From assembly GCA_037445875.1 (NCBI GenBank), contig JBBIJR010000028.1, positions 1 through 41,551 on the forward strand: 41,551 nt of DNA. The letters run 5' to 3'. The position numbers were made by a program, and so were the translations under genes. The notes beneath the pieces are model-generated. The model did not search any database. It saw nothing but the letters and a program-made list of their open reading frames with translations, and was not told where the DNA came from. This stretch comes from JBBIJR01 sp037445875. GTDB lineage: Bacteria; CLD3; SB21. Below are positions 8,967 to 18,153 of this stretch, piece after piece. Within the stretch, counting starts at the first letter, position 1. Each line of letters begins with the position of its first letter.

Positions 8967-9798
8967 CCTTTCCCTGGATCAAGTCGTATTCGGGATCGGG
9001 TCGCCCATCGACGACCACCGCACACCCTCCGCTTTGTTTGACAACGTAGGCAAGCCTGTTGCCCACCTGGCTGAAAACCAGTGAACCTCGATACACCATC
9101 TCGTGTTTCTGCTCGATCGAGCTGTCGATGACAACAAAGTACATCGGGCTTCCGCTCGCAGAATCGAATTCGAAAGCGGTGTAGGCAATGTGTTTACTGT
9201 CCGGACTGAAAAGCGGAACGCTATCCGAAATAATTCCAACCTTTGGCGCTGCGTAACCATCAACCACCAGAGCGGCTCTATTCAGCGTGTCAAGGACAAG
9301 GTAGGCCGCGCGCTTGCCGTTGGGACTGAAGACAAGACTCCCTTGCAGAATTCCGAAGTATGATCGATGGGGTTTGCCATCGACGACAACCGCCTGTCCG
9401 CGATCATAGCCAACCACATAGCCTATTCTTGCCCCATCATCGCTGAATACCAGGCTGTTCTCCCCGAGTTGATCGTAACCCGGATGGCTCGGCTGGCCAT
9501 CGACCACCACGGTCAGGAAGCGTCCGATATGACCAAATTTGGTAGCAATCAATGTCTTCCACTTCCATCTGTTGAGCAACTCATGTAACATGCAGTCTTT
9601 TTCGAGGACCGTGAAGTAGGCAAGGTGGCGACCGTCTTTGCTGACGGTAGGAGACATCGTGACGTCGTGCAGTTTTCCCAGTTTCTGTTCGTCGATCTTA
9701 AAGCGGCTTTGAGCAACCGGAACAATCCGACTTTCCATTCCAACCTGCAGGAGTGTGACGCCCAGGGTCATTCCAAGCATGCGTATGACGTTCTTCAT
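8848..9798 (-). CDS. Secreted WD40/TolB-like propeller protein, truncated and run on into the HEAT gene
   Basis: The ATG at 9798 follows GGAGG and starts a hydrophobic leader (MKNVIRMLGMTLGVTLL). Repeated blades follow, each with a SLVFSPNGKRAAY-type strand and a VVVDGxP turn: residues near 60-280 carry about six. The repeat is recognisable to IQGKVVFS near 8970, after which the frame continues with low-similarity sequence (RADRVVGSQRPRQG) that is the HEAT gene read out of frame. A further blade is expected, so the C-terminus is probably lost. No enzyme motif is visible; a surface or periplasmic binding role is only a guess. Confidence 0.6.
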   Translation of the reverse strand: MKNVIRMLGMTLGVTLLQVGMESRIVPVAQSRFKIDEQKLGKLHDVTMSPTVSKDGRHLAYFTVLEKDCMLHELLNRWKWKTLIATKFGHIGRFLTVVVDGQPSHPGYDQLGENSLVFSDDGARIGYVVGYDRGQAVVVDGKPHRSYFGILQGSLVFSPNGKRAAYLVLDTLNRAALVVDGYAAPKVGIISDSVPLFSPDSKHIAYTAFEFDSASGSPMYFVVIDSSIEQKHEMVYRGSLVFSQVGNRLAYVVKQSGGCAVVVDGRPDPEYDLIQGKVVFSRADRVVGSQRPRQGGQEDLSEGRCIVFRNIQSGDP

Positions 9799-9934
9799 GA
9801 GCGAATCGCCTCCATTCTCGGTTTTCTCCTTGATTCCATCCGGCCGAAACAGCTTCAATCGCCTCCGAAGGGCCAAAGGTACTGAGTCTTCATTCACTGT
9901 CTTGCGTGGTTGACTTGAGGGCAGCCACCGTTTC

Positions 9935-10825
9935 TCACTTCGGCGACGAGGCCGTGGATTCCACTCTGGCCACGAGGCTGTCAAGTCCATACGACTTGAC
10001 AAAGTACGCCCCCGGTGAGCCCACGAGCGTTACCAACTGACGAGCATCCGATGTGACCCCGGCGTCTACGTGCGATTGATAGCCGCTCATGTGGGCACCA
10101 CAACTTCGCTGCGACAACAGATGATAAACGGTGAATGTAACCACATGCGCCAGCCCTTCCACTACGGGTTGTATGGAAAGGCACGTCGTGTCATTCAACA
10201 GGTAGTAACGGCGCTTCCTTCCAGTGCCCGGTGCAAAACTCCTCTTGTAATCCCCGCTCGGCCTGACCGTCTCATACTTCCGGTTCTGCCATTGGAAGAC
10301 TTCAGAAAACTTCGTCCCCGAGACAGCGGTCGGCTTTCCCGAGATGCCGTACGTTTCTTCACGGGAATTGAACGACACGTGAACCGCGTAAGAGGTGTCG
10401 CCCTTGAAGCACTTGACGGCCGTGAACGCATAATAATCGGTGGTCACAGTGCCCGGTTGGTGAAACGTTGCGGCCAGCTGGGACACAGCGCCGGCCATCA
10501 ATTTTGCACCCGTGCCCATGTACTTTTCGCTGATGCTCGTCCAATATATGGACGGCCCGGAAGTGGTGTCCACTTCGTAGACCTGTGCGCTCTTCCAGTC
10601 CAACTTGCCGATGAGGAGCGAATCGTGTCTTACCAGGCGTATCCAGAAGAAGGTCGGATCGTTGTTTTGCTCTCTGTACACGTCCGACATCTCCAGAATA
10701 ACGTCTTCCGGCAGCAAACCTTGAATTCTTCCCCACGTGTATTTCGGTTCTTGTATCACATATTCCCTCAAGGAACAGCCCCAGACGGCTGCGACGAGCA
10801 CCATAAACCAACCATACGGCTTCAC
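9935..10825 (-). CDS. Hypothetical lipoprotein
   Basis: The GTG at 10825 is preceded by AGGAGG eight bases away, a strong site. The N-terminus MKPYGWFMVLVAAVWGCS is a lipoprotein signal with Cys17 as acylation site. The rest (about 280 residues) is beta-rich with no recognised domain; Cys residues near KCFKGD, TTCLS and SCGAH might form disulfides. It begins 28 bases after the hydrogenase maturation protease gene and may be the last member of that transcription unit, though nothing in the protein suggests a hydrogenase role. Confidence 0.65.
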   Translation of the reverse strand: MKPYGWFMVLVAAVWGCSLREYVIQEPKYTWGRIQGLLPEDVILEMSDVYREQNNDPTFFWIRLVRHDSLLIGKLDWKSAQVYEVDTTSGPSIYWTSISEKYMGTGAKLMAGAVSQLAATFHQPGTVTTDYYAFTAVKCFKGDTSYAVHVSFNSREETYGISGKPTAVSGTKFSEVFQWQNRKYETVRPSGDYKRSFAPGTGRKRRYYLLNDTTCLSIQPVVEGLAHVVTFTVYHLLSQRSCGAHMSGYQSHVDAGVTSDARQLVTLVGSPGAYFVKSYGLDSLVARVESTASSPK

Positions 10826-10853
10826 GGCATCGTCCTCCTGTGGTAATGATTCA

Positions 10854-11348
10854 TTATTCAGAATGCTCGACCTTCAGGATCAATTTCTCATCGAGCCAGC
10901 CTGACACGACCGATTCGGCCTGTCGGAGAAAAGCCGGGAATGCATGCTCCATCGAAGGCGAGAGACCGACACGGATATGGAACGGATCCTCGATCTCCAT
11001 GGCCAGAATCCGAATCGTATCGGGTATGGAGAGGCCCATGGCTCGACCGGCTTGCAGCATGTCCGAAAGGCCGATCCAATGGGGGGAAAGGGGCCGGACG
11101 GATGGAAGGTCTTCCACTCGCAGCGATAGGACCGTTCCTGCCGGATGACGGCCCGTGTGTATGCTGTCGAGGAACAACACACGACGATGTCCCTCGACCA
11201 GCTCAAGTACGTCCAGCCCCACCCCGTTGCTTTCGGCCACTTCGACATTCAATCGCTCCCCGATCCGCCGCGCAGCTACCAAACCGACGGCATCGTCCCC
11301 CATCAGATCGTTTCCGATTCCTATGACGATGTCCGGTCTCGACTCCAT
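10854..11348 (-). CDS. hyaD-like: [NiFe] hydrogenase maturation endopeptidase
   Basis: The 164-residue protein has the signature of the HyaD/HybD/HycI protease family: IVIGIGNDLMGDDAVG at the N-terminus (Asp/Glu nickel ligand region) and VLFLDSIHTGRHPAG mid-protein. These cytoplasmic proteases cut the C-terminal peptide from the large subunit after the second CxxC-xx-H motif once nickel is inserted. Both large subunits in this window have such tails (30 residues in the Mvh-type, 10 in the group 3b type), and this is the only protease gene present. It is the last recognisable hydrogenase gene downstream of the Mvh cluster. Which subunit it serves is an inference; proximity favours the Mvh-type. 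Confidence 0.85.
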   Translation of the reverse strand: MESRPDIVIGIGNDLMGDDAVGLVAARRIGERLNVEVAESNGVGLDVLELVEGHRRVLFLDSIHTGRHPAGTVLSLRVEDLPSVRPLSPHWIGLSDMLQAGRAMGLSIPDTIRILAMEIEDPFHIRVGLSPSMEHAFPAFLRQAESVVSGWLDEKLILKVEHSE

Positions 11349-11381
11349 GGAGAAACCTTCACTCGATCGGACGCCCGATCC

Positions 11382-12628
11382 TCACCGACGGTAACGAGCC
11401 GTGAACGCGGGCACGATTCCACCTGTGGTCGTCCTCAGAATGACGCCGTTCGAGCCTACCGCCCACCCGTCATACGGACTCACGAAACAGACGGACCACA
11501 GGTTCTGTGTCGTCGGCGCCGGTTGCAGCGTCCAGCTGCTGCCGCCGTTGGTCGTGCAAAGAATCTTGCCGCCGGCACCGACAGCCCATCCGGTGGAAAG
11601 ATCATAAAAGAACACCGCCGTGAGTGGCGTGCTGACACCGGTCGGCAACACGGCCCAGTTCGCGCCGCCGTCGGTTGTCTTCATCAGAAGTCCCTGGTCG
11701 CCGGCGACAAAACCGGTACTCGAAGATTCGAAATGGACGGAACTCAGGAATTCCGTTCTTCCGCTGGCGAGGGGAAACCAGGTAGAACCTTGATCGGTCG
11801 TCTTGAGAATCGTTCCGTTCTCACCCACGATGTAACCGACGGAGGCCAATGCAAAGTGTATGCTGTAGAGGAAAGCGCTGGTTCCGCTGGCCTGTGTGAA
11901 CCAATTGTTTCCTCCGTCGGTCGTGCGGAGAATGGTCCCGTTGTAACCGACGGCCCAGCCGTTGCGGTCGTGAAGTGACACCAGTTCAGGTTGTAGCCGG
12001 AGCCGTAGGTCTGCACGTCCCACGATGCGCCTGCGTCCGTGCTCTTCAGAATCTGGCCGCTGCTGGTCACGATCCATCCGGTCGTCGCATCCACGAAAAA
12101 TACGCGGTTGATGTATCCTACGGACGGATACCACGCGAGAAACCACGCCGTTCCGCCGTTGGCGGTGCGGACAACGGCACCGTAATCGCCGACGATCCAT
12201 CCCGCGTTTTCATTCAGAAAGAACACATCAAAGAGCGCCTCGGAAACGGAGACCGGTACGACGCTCCACCCGTATTCCTGCGGCGGCGGCCCCGGCGGAT
12301 TCGGTTCGCCATAATGACAGGTATCTCCGTTCACCGTCGCATCATACGATACCGTGACGCCGTTGCTGTCGCGCAGGATGTTCCAAATGTGACCCACATA
12401 ATGGTCCGAAGACCCGCCGCAGTACATCTCGTACACGATGTCCGACGGCCGGCCCTGATTGTCGTACGTGATCTGCGCGTCGACATGCCATTCGCTGCAA
12501 TTCAGGTCCAGGAAAGGGTCCCCGCCGCTCACGATCAAGAGTTCACACAGACTTTTCTCGGTTTTTCCGGAATCGCACCCGGTCGCTGCAAGGGCGGCCG
12601 CGATCAGAATCCACTGCCATCTGTTCAT
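11382..12628 (-). CDS. Ycf48/BNR-type propeller lipoprotein, frame disrupted once
   Basis: The ATG at 12628 starts a lipoprotein signal (WILIAAALAATGC). Seven or so Ycf48-like repeats follow, each with GWIVG/GWAVG-xxGxILRTTDGG-xxW. The frame breaks near 11966-11975: the upstream frame reads NLNWCHFT and the downstream frame resumes with DRNGWAVGYNG. Inserting one base restores a continuous repeat, so this is a one-base deletion or a sequencing error. It sits between the Mvh large subunit gene and the maturation protease gene, all on one strand. Ycf48 itself is an assembly factor for photosystem II, but most bacterial members have no known job, so a hydrogenase assembly role is only speculation. 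Confidence 0.7.
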
Positions 12629-12693
12629 GACCATCATCTCCGCAACGCAATGACCCAACACCTCCCCGGGGTTTTATCTATGGTGAGTCCACT

Positions 12694-14190
12694 CTATTCG
12701 CCGGCTCCTCGTCGCTTTAGCGTCCGAACGCACCGTCCCGCCCGGTCGAACACACGGACTTCGATCGGGACCTGTCCCGGCAGGGTGTGCGTGGCGCAGG
12801 CATTGCACGGGTCGTAGGCGCGGAAGGCCATTTCGATCATGTTCAGCAAACCGTCCGAGACCTGCCCGCCGTGGATCAATCCGCGAGCGGCCTTGTCGAC
12901 GCTCATGGCGATCCGGGCGGAGTTGTTCTGCGTCGCCACGATCAGGTTCGCCTTGCGCATCACGCCGCGTTCGTCCGTCTCGTAGTGGTGGAACAGCGTT
13001 CCTCTCGGCGCTTCGACCACTCCCACTCCCGCGACGGGCGCCACCTTTGGCAGCGTGCGGATCGTTTCGCCGGTGATTTCCGGATCGTTCAGCAGTTCGT
13101 TGATCCGTTCCGCGGCGTAGATCATCTCGACGACGCGCGCCCAGTGGTTGGCCAGCGTGAAGTGGACCGGCCGTCCGCCCAGTGTTTTGAAGTACTCCTC
13201 GCGGGCCTTTTCTGCCTCCGGTGTGGCCATGCCGTCGGCCGCGTTCAGGCGGGCCAGCGGCGCCACGGCGTACACGCTTGTCCCGGGCCCGTCCTCGAAG
13301 CCCTTCCATCCCAACGGTTTCAGATAACAGAACTTGACGTAGCTCCACGGCTCCACGTGTTCCGCCACGTAGTCGAGGTAATCCGCCGGCTCGAACTGCG
13401 CGTACTCGCGGCCCTCCGGATCGACCACGCGGATCGAACCGTCGTAGAAGTTCAGCCGGTTTGCGTGGTCGACCATGCCCATGTAGTATGTTCGATGCGT
13501 GTAGGCATCGGACGTTATGACCTTGACGTACTCGTCCTTGCCCAGCACGATCTGCTTGAAGACCTCGAGCGTCCAGCGTGCGAATTCGAGGCCTTCCACC
13601 GCCACCGTTTTGAAGCGAGGCAGTTCGTCTTTGGACAGTCCCTTGGCCACTCCACCCGGCAGACCGAACACGGGATGCACGACCTTGCCGCCTAAATGGG
13701 CGATGAGTTCCCGCAGGCTGCGCCGCATCGCGATGACGCGCTTACCGGCCTCCACACCCACCTTTTCGATCACACCCAGGATGTTGCGTGCACCTTTGGG
13801 AGCATCCGGTCCCACAATGAAATCCGGGCCGCCCAGCACATAGACGTGCAGCGCATGGTCTTCGAGCATGAACAGGTTATAGATCAGCTCGCGCAATTTC
13901 TTGGCAGTGGGCGGCGGATCCACGCGATACAGGGCGTCGAGCGCCTTAGTCGAGGCCATGTGATGGGCCGTGGGACAGACTCCGCAGATGCGGCTGGTGA
14001 TTTGCGGCATGTCTTCCGCCGGCCTGCCCAGGCAGAAAATCTCGAACCCGCGTAGTTCCGGCACCTGATACCAGGCCCGCTCGACTTCCCCGCGGTCGTC
14101 GAGAAAGATGTCGATCTTCCCGTGTCCTTCCAGGCGCGTGATCGGATCGATGACGATGCGCCGGGTCTTTTCCGTTTTCGTCGCTTCCAT
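12694..14190 (-). CDS. mvhA: [NiFe] hydrogenase large subunit, group 3c (Mvh-type)
   Basis: This 498-residue protein carries the four nickel-binding cysteines: RICGVCP (Cys69, Cys72) and DPCNACATH (Cys462, Cys465). The 30 residues after His468 form the cleavable tail. It heterolytically splits or forms H2 in the cytoplasm and passes electrons to the small subunit. The ATG at 14190 sits just behind GGAGGT; a GTG at 14214 overlapping the upstream stop is less likely. The gene order with mvhD, mvhG and hdrABC marks it as the F420-non-reducing, heterodisulfide-reductase-linked type, not a quinone-linked enzyme. Confidence 0.93.
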   Translation of the reverse strand: MEATKTEKTRRIVIDPITRLEGHGKIDIFLDDRGEVERAWYQVPELRGFEIFCLGRPAEDMPQITSRICGVCPTAHHMASTKALDALYRVDPPPTAKKLRELIYNLFMLEDHALHVYVLGGPDFIVGPDAPKGARNILGVIEKVGVEAGKRVIAMRRSLRELIAHLGGKVVHPVFGLPGGVAKGLSKDELPRFKTVAVEGLEFARWTLEVFKQIVLGKDEYVKVITSDAYTHRTYYMGMVDHANRLNFYDGSIRVVDPEGREYAQFEPADYLDYVAEHVEPWSYVKFCYLKPLGWKGFEDGPGTSVYAVAPLARLNAADGMATPEAEKAREEYFKTLGGRPVHFTLANHWARVVEMIYAAERINELLNDPEITGETIRTLPKVAPVAGVGVVEAPRGTLFHHYETDERGVMRKANLIVATQNNSARIAMSVDKAARGLIHGGQVSDGLLNMIEMAFRAYDPCNACATHTLPGQVPIEVRVFDRAGRCVRTLKRRGAGE

Positions 14191-14207
14191 GCTACCTCCA
14201 TGCACGT

Positions 14208-14663
14208 TCAGCACTGAACCATCTTCGGATGCGTCAGCTGCTGATAGTCTTTGAATGCCATCTTGATGACTTCCCGGTGCGAGCCGGCGTTGAAGGCCAC
14301 AAACTCATCCTCCGCCAGCTTGTTGGACAGAACCATCTCGACCTCATACAGCGGTCCGAACGGCGGCATGGCACCGACCTCGCACTCCGGGAACAGATCG
14401 CGGAACTCGCGCTCGTTGGCCAGTTCGACGTGCCGGGCCTTGAGCGAGTCCCGCAGCTTGTTGAAATCGAGGTTCGCGGACGCGGGAAGGGCCACCATGG
14501 TCATCCGGTCGTCCACCTTCACCATCACGGTCTTGATCATCTCCTTGCCGGGGACGTGGGCCGTGGCGGCCACTTCCTGAGCCGTAAACGCCGGCGAGTG
14601 ATGGATGACCACGTACTTGACGTTGTGGCTGTCCAGGTACTCGCGCAATTTCTTGAGAATCAT
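14208..14663 (-). CDS. YbaK/EbsC-family protein (aminoacyl-tRNA deacylase-like) inside the hydrogenase operon
   Basis: This 151-residue single-domain protein matches the YbaK/EbsC fold: MILKKLREYLDSHNVKYVV at the start, the lysine-bearing MIKTVMVKVDDRMTMVALPA strand, CEVGAMPPFGPLYEVE and FNAGSHREVIKMAFKDY. Family members hydrolyse mischarged aminoacyl-tRNAs such as Cys- or Ala-tRNA(Pro). Its start overlaps the stop of the hydrogenase small-subunit gene as ATGA, it has an AGGAG site, and only 17 bases separate it from the large-subunit start, so it is made together with the hydrogenase. Why is unknown: protection of translation, or an adapted role in cysteine-rich complex assembly, are guesses. 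The protein ends in MVQC. Confidence 0.85.
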   Translation of the reverse strand: MILKKLREYLDSHNVKYVVIHHSPAFTAQEVAATAHVPGKEMIKTVMVKVDDRMTMVALPASANLDFNKLRDSLKARHVELANEREFRDLFPECEVGAMPPFGPLYEVEMVLSNKLAEDEFVAFNAGSHREVIKMAFKDYQQLTHPKMVQC

Positions 14664-15649
14664 GGCGACTCCTTTTCCTCTGTTTGGAGGACCCGTCCGC
14701 GCAACAGCGACGCCGGCAGGCCGTACCGGTAGAACGTGCCGACGGGATCGGGAATGCCGTCGAGCGTCCGGTCGATGTCCGATTCGGAAGTGGCGGTCAT
14801 GGCCGATGCCAGCGACGAAAGCATTTTGGCGCCCTGGTCTCTGGCGCGCGACGTCGGACCGAAACATCCCGTACACGGCATACGTCCCTTCACGCACAGC
14901 GCTTCGCATCCTCCGCGGGTCGACGGTCCCATGCATACGACACCCTGCGCGAGAAAACATTGCTCCGGATCGAGCTGGACCTGGTGCGGCCGGACGAATC
15001 GGTCGTACGCGATGTCCGTCGGCTTACTGTTCTTTCGCGGGCACTCGTCACACAGGGCCACGTCCGGTGCGAGCACCGTGCCTTTGGGAGGCAGCTGCCC
15101 GCTCAAAAGGGCGATCACCGCTTCTTTCAGCAGGCGCGGTGTGGGCGCACATCCCGGCAAGTAGTAGTCCACGTCGATCACTTGATCGAGCGAACGCACC
15201 CGCTGATGGAATTCAGGCAGGTGGAGCGCCGCGCCGTTGTGCGGCCAGGTCTGCATCGGCCGTGTGCCTTCCTCGTTGACCACCGACGGGGCCTCCGTGT
15301 ACACGTAGCGCAGGATCTGCTCGCGCGGGAATTGGTTCGCCAACCCGGGAATGCCTCCCAGATGGGCGCACGCACCGTAGGCGACGATCAACTGACTCTT
15401 CCGGCGCAAGAGTCGCACCATTTCTCCCTGCTCGGAAGTGCGCACGGCGCCGTTGATGAACGTTGCCACCAGGCTCTTGTCCGCCATGGCCTCCACGTCC
15501 GATTTCTTGAAATCGAGCGCCACGGGCCAGAACAGGATATCCACCTTGTCCACGACAAAGAGAATGTCCTCGGCCAGGTCCACGACGGATTCCTCGCATC
15601 CTCCGCACGAAGCGCACCAGTAGAAGGCAACCTTTGGTTTATCCGGCAT
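14660..15649 (-). CDS. mvhG: [NiFe] hydrogenase small subunit, group 3c (Mvh-type)
   Basis: The 329-residue subunit begins with KVAFYWCASCGGCEESVVDL, the proximal [4Fe-4S] CxxC pair. It also has IVAYGACAHLGGIPGL, a YYLPGCAPTP strand and clustered cysteines at CDECPR and CMGPSTRGGCEALC to CTGCFGP for the medial and distal clusters. No Tat signal is present, as expected for a cytoplasmic enzyme. It relays electrons from the nickel site to MvhD. Its start overlaps the end of mvhD by 11 bases and its stop overlaps the YbaK gene start. The ATG at 15649 follows AGGTGAAG. Confidence 0.92.
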   Translation of the reverse strand: MPDKPKVAFYWCASCGGCEESVVDLAEDILFVVDKVDILFWPVALDFKKSDVEAMADKSLVATFINGAVRTSEQGEMVRLLRRKSQLIVAYGACAHLGGIPGLANQFPREQILRYVYTEAPSVVNEEGTRPMQTWPHNGAALHLPEFHQRVRSLDQVIDVDYYLPGCAPTPRLLKEAVIALLSGQLPPKGTVLAPDVALCDECPRKNSKPTDIAYDRFVRPHQVQLDPEQCFLAQGVVCMGPSTRGGCEALCVKGRMPCTGCFGPTSRARDQGAKMLSSLASAMTATSESDIDRTLDGIPDPVGTFYRYGLPASLLRGRVLQTEEKESP

Positions 15650-16139
15650 GGCTCTTCACCTCCTTCTCGTCGGTCACGTGTTCATGCAATTCCTCGTCCC
15701 ACCGTACTCTCTGCTGCGGAAGCGCGAGCGGGCCGAGCGGTCGAAGCGTCTCGACCATTTCATTGACCACGGTGCGGACGCGTTCGCCTTCCGAGGCGGA
15801 AATCCACTCGAGGCGGAACCGCTGCGGCTCGATGCCCATGTTCTCCAGCATGCGGCGCATCAGACGGAACCGGCGCAGGGCCTTGTAATTGCCCTCCATG
15901 TAATGGCAGTCGCCCGGATGGCAGCCTCCGATCAGCACGCCGTCGGCCCCTTGGACAAAGGCATCGAGGACGAATTGCGGGTCGACGCGGCCGGAACACA
16001 TGAGCCGGATGATGCGTACGTTGGGGGCATGGCGCAGGCGGGAAACACCCGCCAGGTCCGCCGCGGTGTACGTGCACCAGTTGCAGAAAAATGCGATGAT
16101 GCGCGGTTCCCACCCGTTCGAGTTCACTTCAGGCGACAT
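15639..16139 (-). CDS. mvhD: Methyl-viologen-reducing hydrogenase delta subunit-like protein
   Basis: The product (about 166 residues from ATG 16139, which follows GGAGGTGG) has the MvhD/FrhD domain: IIAFFCNWCTYTAADLAG, RLMCSGRVDP, and VLIGGCHPGDCHYMEGN. The conserved cysteines bind a [2Fe-2S] cluster that hands electrons from the hydrogenase to the flavin of HdrA. It overlaps hdrA by 11 bases upstream and mvhG by 11 bases downstream, so the three are translationally coupled. Presence of this subunit is what ties the hydrogenase physically to the Hdr module. Confidence 0.92.
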   Translation of the reverse strand: MSPEVNSNGWEPRIIAFFCNWCTYTAADLAGVSRLRHAPNVRIIRLMCSGRVDPQFVLDAFVQGADGVLIGGCHPGDCHYMEGNYKALRRFRLMRRMLENMGIEPQRFRLEWISASEGERVRTVVNEMVETLRPLGPLALPQQRVRWDEELHEHVTDEKEVKSHAG

Positions 16140-18153
16140 CGGCCACCTCCTTTCCCGTTTCATAGACCATGTTCATCAGTCCGTCGATCTCTCCGAAGAT
16201 CATCGAATCCTCGAAAAGATTCTGCTGGATCGAGCCGGACGGACAGGCGGCCACGCACGTGCCGCAGCCCTTGCAGAGCGCGGCGTTGAGCTGGGCCTTG
16301 CCGGTCGCCTCGTTGAACGACAGCGCATGGAAGGGACAGAGCGGAATGCACGACTTGCATCCCGAACAGTGTTCCTCGTCGATGAACGCTGTGTTCGGCT
16401 CCAGTTCGACCTCGCCTTTATCGATCAGCATCTGGGCCTGGGCGGCCGCCGCGCCGGCCTGGGCCACGCTGTCCGGAATGTCCTTCGGCCCCTGACATGC
16501 CCCGGCGATGAAGATGCCGTCGGTGAACGTCTCGACCGGCGCCAGTTTCGGATGGCGCTCGAGGAAGAACCCCTCGGTCGAGCAGGAGATGTTGAACAGC
16601 CGGCGAACGTCACCCGCGTCGGCTTGCGGCTCCATGCCCACAGCGAGCACGACCATGTCCACGGGAATACGCCGCACGACCCCGATCATCGTGTCTTCCG
16701 CACGAATGATCAGATGGCCTTCTTCCTCCGGGATCGCCGCAACGTCGGTCACCTCGGCTACACGGCCGCGGATGAAATGCACGTTCTCCTCGAGGAGCCG
16801 GTCGTAGAACTCCTCGTACGTTTTGCCGGCGGCTCGGATGTCAATGTAGAAATTGTACACCTCCGCCCCGGTGTGCTCCTTCAGAAGGTGCGCCAGTTTC
16901 AACGAGTACATGCAGCACGTGCGTGAACACCAGCGGTTGGTGTTACGGTCCCGCGAGCCCACGCAATGTATGATGCCTACTGTTCGGGGCTCCCGTCCCT
17001 CGCGGGTGACCAGATGTCCACCGGTCGGACCGGACGCGTTGATCAGACGTTCCACCTCCAGGGAGGTGAAGACGTTCGGAAAGCGGCCGTAGCCGTACTG
17101 CGGCGTACGGCGGGCGTTGAAGGTCTTGTAACCCGTGGCGAGTACGATCGTACCGACCTTGATCTCCTCTACGGTTTCGGCCTGCTTCAGATCGATCGCC
17201 TCCCGGTCGCAGGCCTCGACGCACGTCTGCTTGCATTTTCCGGATTTGAACTGAATGCACGTCTCCGGATCGATCACCACGATCTTCGGGGTGGCCTGCG
17301 GGAACGGCAGGTACACCGGCTTGCGTTTGCTGAGGCCGAGATTGAAGGAGTCGGCGTACTTAGGTTCTTTATACACGCACTCGTCGATGCACGCCAGACA
17401 CCCGACGCAGAGTTCCTCGTCGACGTACCGCGGTTTGCGTCGGACCTTTACGGTGTAACTGCCGACGTATCCTTCGACGGAGCTCACTTCGGAGTACGTC
17501 CACAGCTTGATGTTCGGATGGGCCTTGACGGCCGACATTTTTGGCGTGAGAATGCAGGCCGCACAGTCCAGCGTCGGAAACGTCTTGTCGAACTGTGCCA
17601 TGTGGCCGCCGATCGTGGGCTCGCGTTCGACGAGATAGACCTTCTTGCCCGAATTGGCGAGGGTGAGCGCCGCATGAATGCCGGCGATGCCGCCACCCAC
17701 CACAAGCACGTCCGGATGGATGTGCACGAACTTCCGCTCGAGGGCCTTGTGGAACGTGACGCGATGAACGGCGGCCCGGGCCAGATCCATCGCTTTCAGC
17801 GTGGCCGCCCTGCGGTCTTCGTGGACCCACGAAACGTTTTCCCGCACGTTGACCATCTGAAAATAGAACGGATTGAGACCTCCCCGCTCGACGGCCGTGC
17901 GGAACGTCGTTTCATGCAGAAGCGGCGAACACGACGCCACAACAACTCGATTGAGGTTCAGGTCATGAATATCCTGTGCTATCAATTCCTGTCCCGGATC
18001 GGAACACATGTACTTGTATTCCCGCGACACGACCACGTTCGGCAGGCCGGATACGTACCGGGCCACGGCTTCCACGTCCACGGTGGCGGCGATGTTGTGG
18101 CCGCAGTGGCAGATGTAGAAACCGATGCGAATGGAACCGTTGTGATCAGGCAT
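16129..18153 (-). CDS. hdrA: Heterodisulfide reductase subunit A-like flavoprotein
   Basis: The 674-residue protein has the full HdrA layout: an N-terminal FeS segment (FYICHCGHN), an FAD domain (VLVVGGGIAGIHAAL near residue 150), the DKTFPTLDCAACILTPKM loop near 190-206, a ferredoxin insert (CVGCLACIDECV near 249), and a C-terminal pair CSGCKSCIPLCP and CKGCGTCVAACP. The flavin is the presumed bifurcation site, splitting electrons from MvhD between a low-potential carrier and HdrB. The loop residue that is selenocysteine in some methanogen homologues is ordinary Cys here (TGC/TGT codons). The ATG at 18153 is preceded by AGGAGG; hdrB overlaps by 8 bases. Confidence 0.93.
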   Translation of the reverse strand: MPDHNGSIRIGFYICHCGHNIAATVDVEAVARYVSGLPNVVVSREYKYMCSDPGQELIAQDIHDLNLNRVVVASCSPLLHETTFRTAVERGGLNPFYFQMVNVRENVSWVHEDRRAATLKAMDLARAAVHRVTFHKALERKFVHIHPDVLVVGGGIAGIHAALTLANSGKKVYLVEREPTIGGHMAQFDKTFPTLDCAACILTPKMSAVKAHPNIKLWTYSEVSSVEGYVGSYTVKVRRKPRYVDEELCVGCLACIDECVYKEPKYADSFNLGLSKRKPVYLPFPQATPKIVVIDPETCIQFKSGKCKQTCVEACDREAIDLKQAETVEEIKVGTIVLATGYKTFNARRTPQYGYGRFPNVFTSLEVERLINASGPTGGHLVTREGREPRTVGIIHCVGSRDRNTNRWCSRTCCMYSLKLAHLLKEHTGAEVYNFYIDIRAAGKTYEEFYDRLLEENVHFIRGRVAEVTDVAAIPEEEGHLIIRAEDTMIGVVRRIPVDMVVLAVGMEPQADAGDVRRLFNISCSTEGFFLERHPKLAPVETFTDGIFIAGACQGPKDIPDSVAQAGAAAAQAQMLIDKGEVELEPNTAFIDEEHCSGCKSCIPLCPFHALSFNEATGKAQLNAALCKGCGTCVAACPSGSIQQNLFEDSMIFGEIDGLMNMVYETGKEVADVA

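Noticed and set aside
17571..17590. Possible selenocysteine in the HdrA loop
   Set aside because: The codons in this loop are TGT and TGC, and no TGA interrupts the frame, so it is ordinary cysteine.
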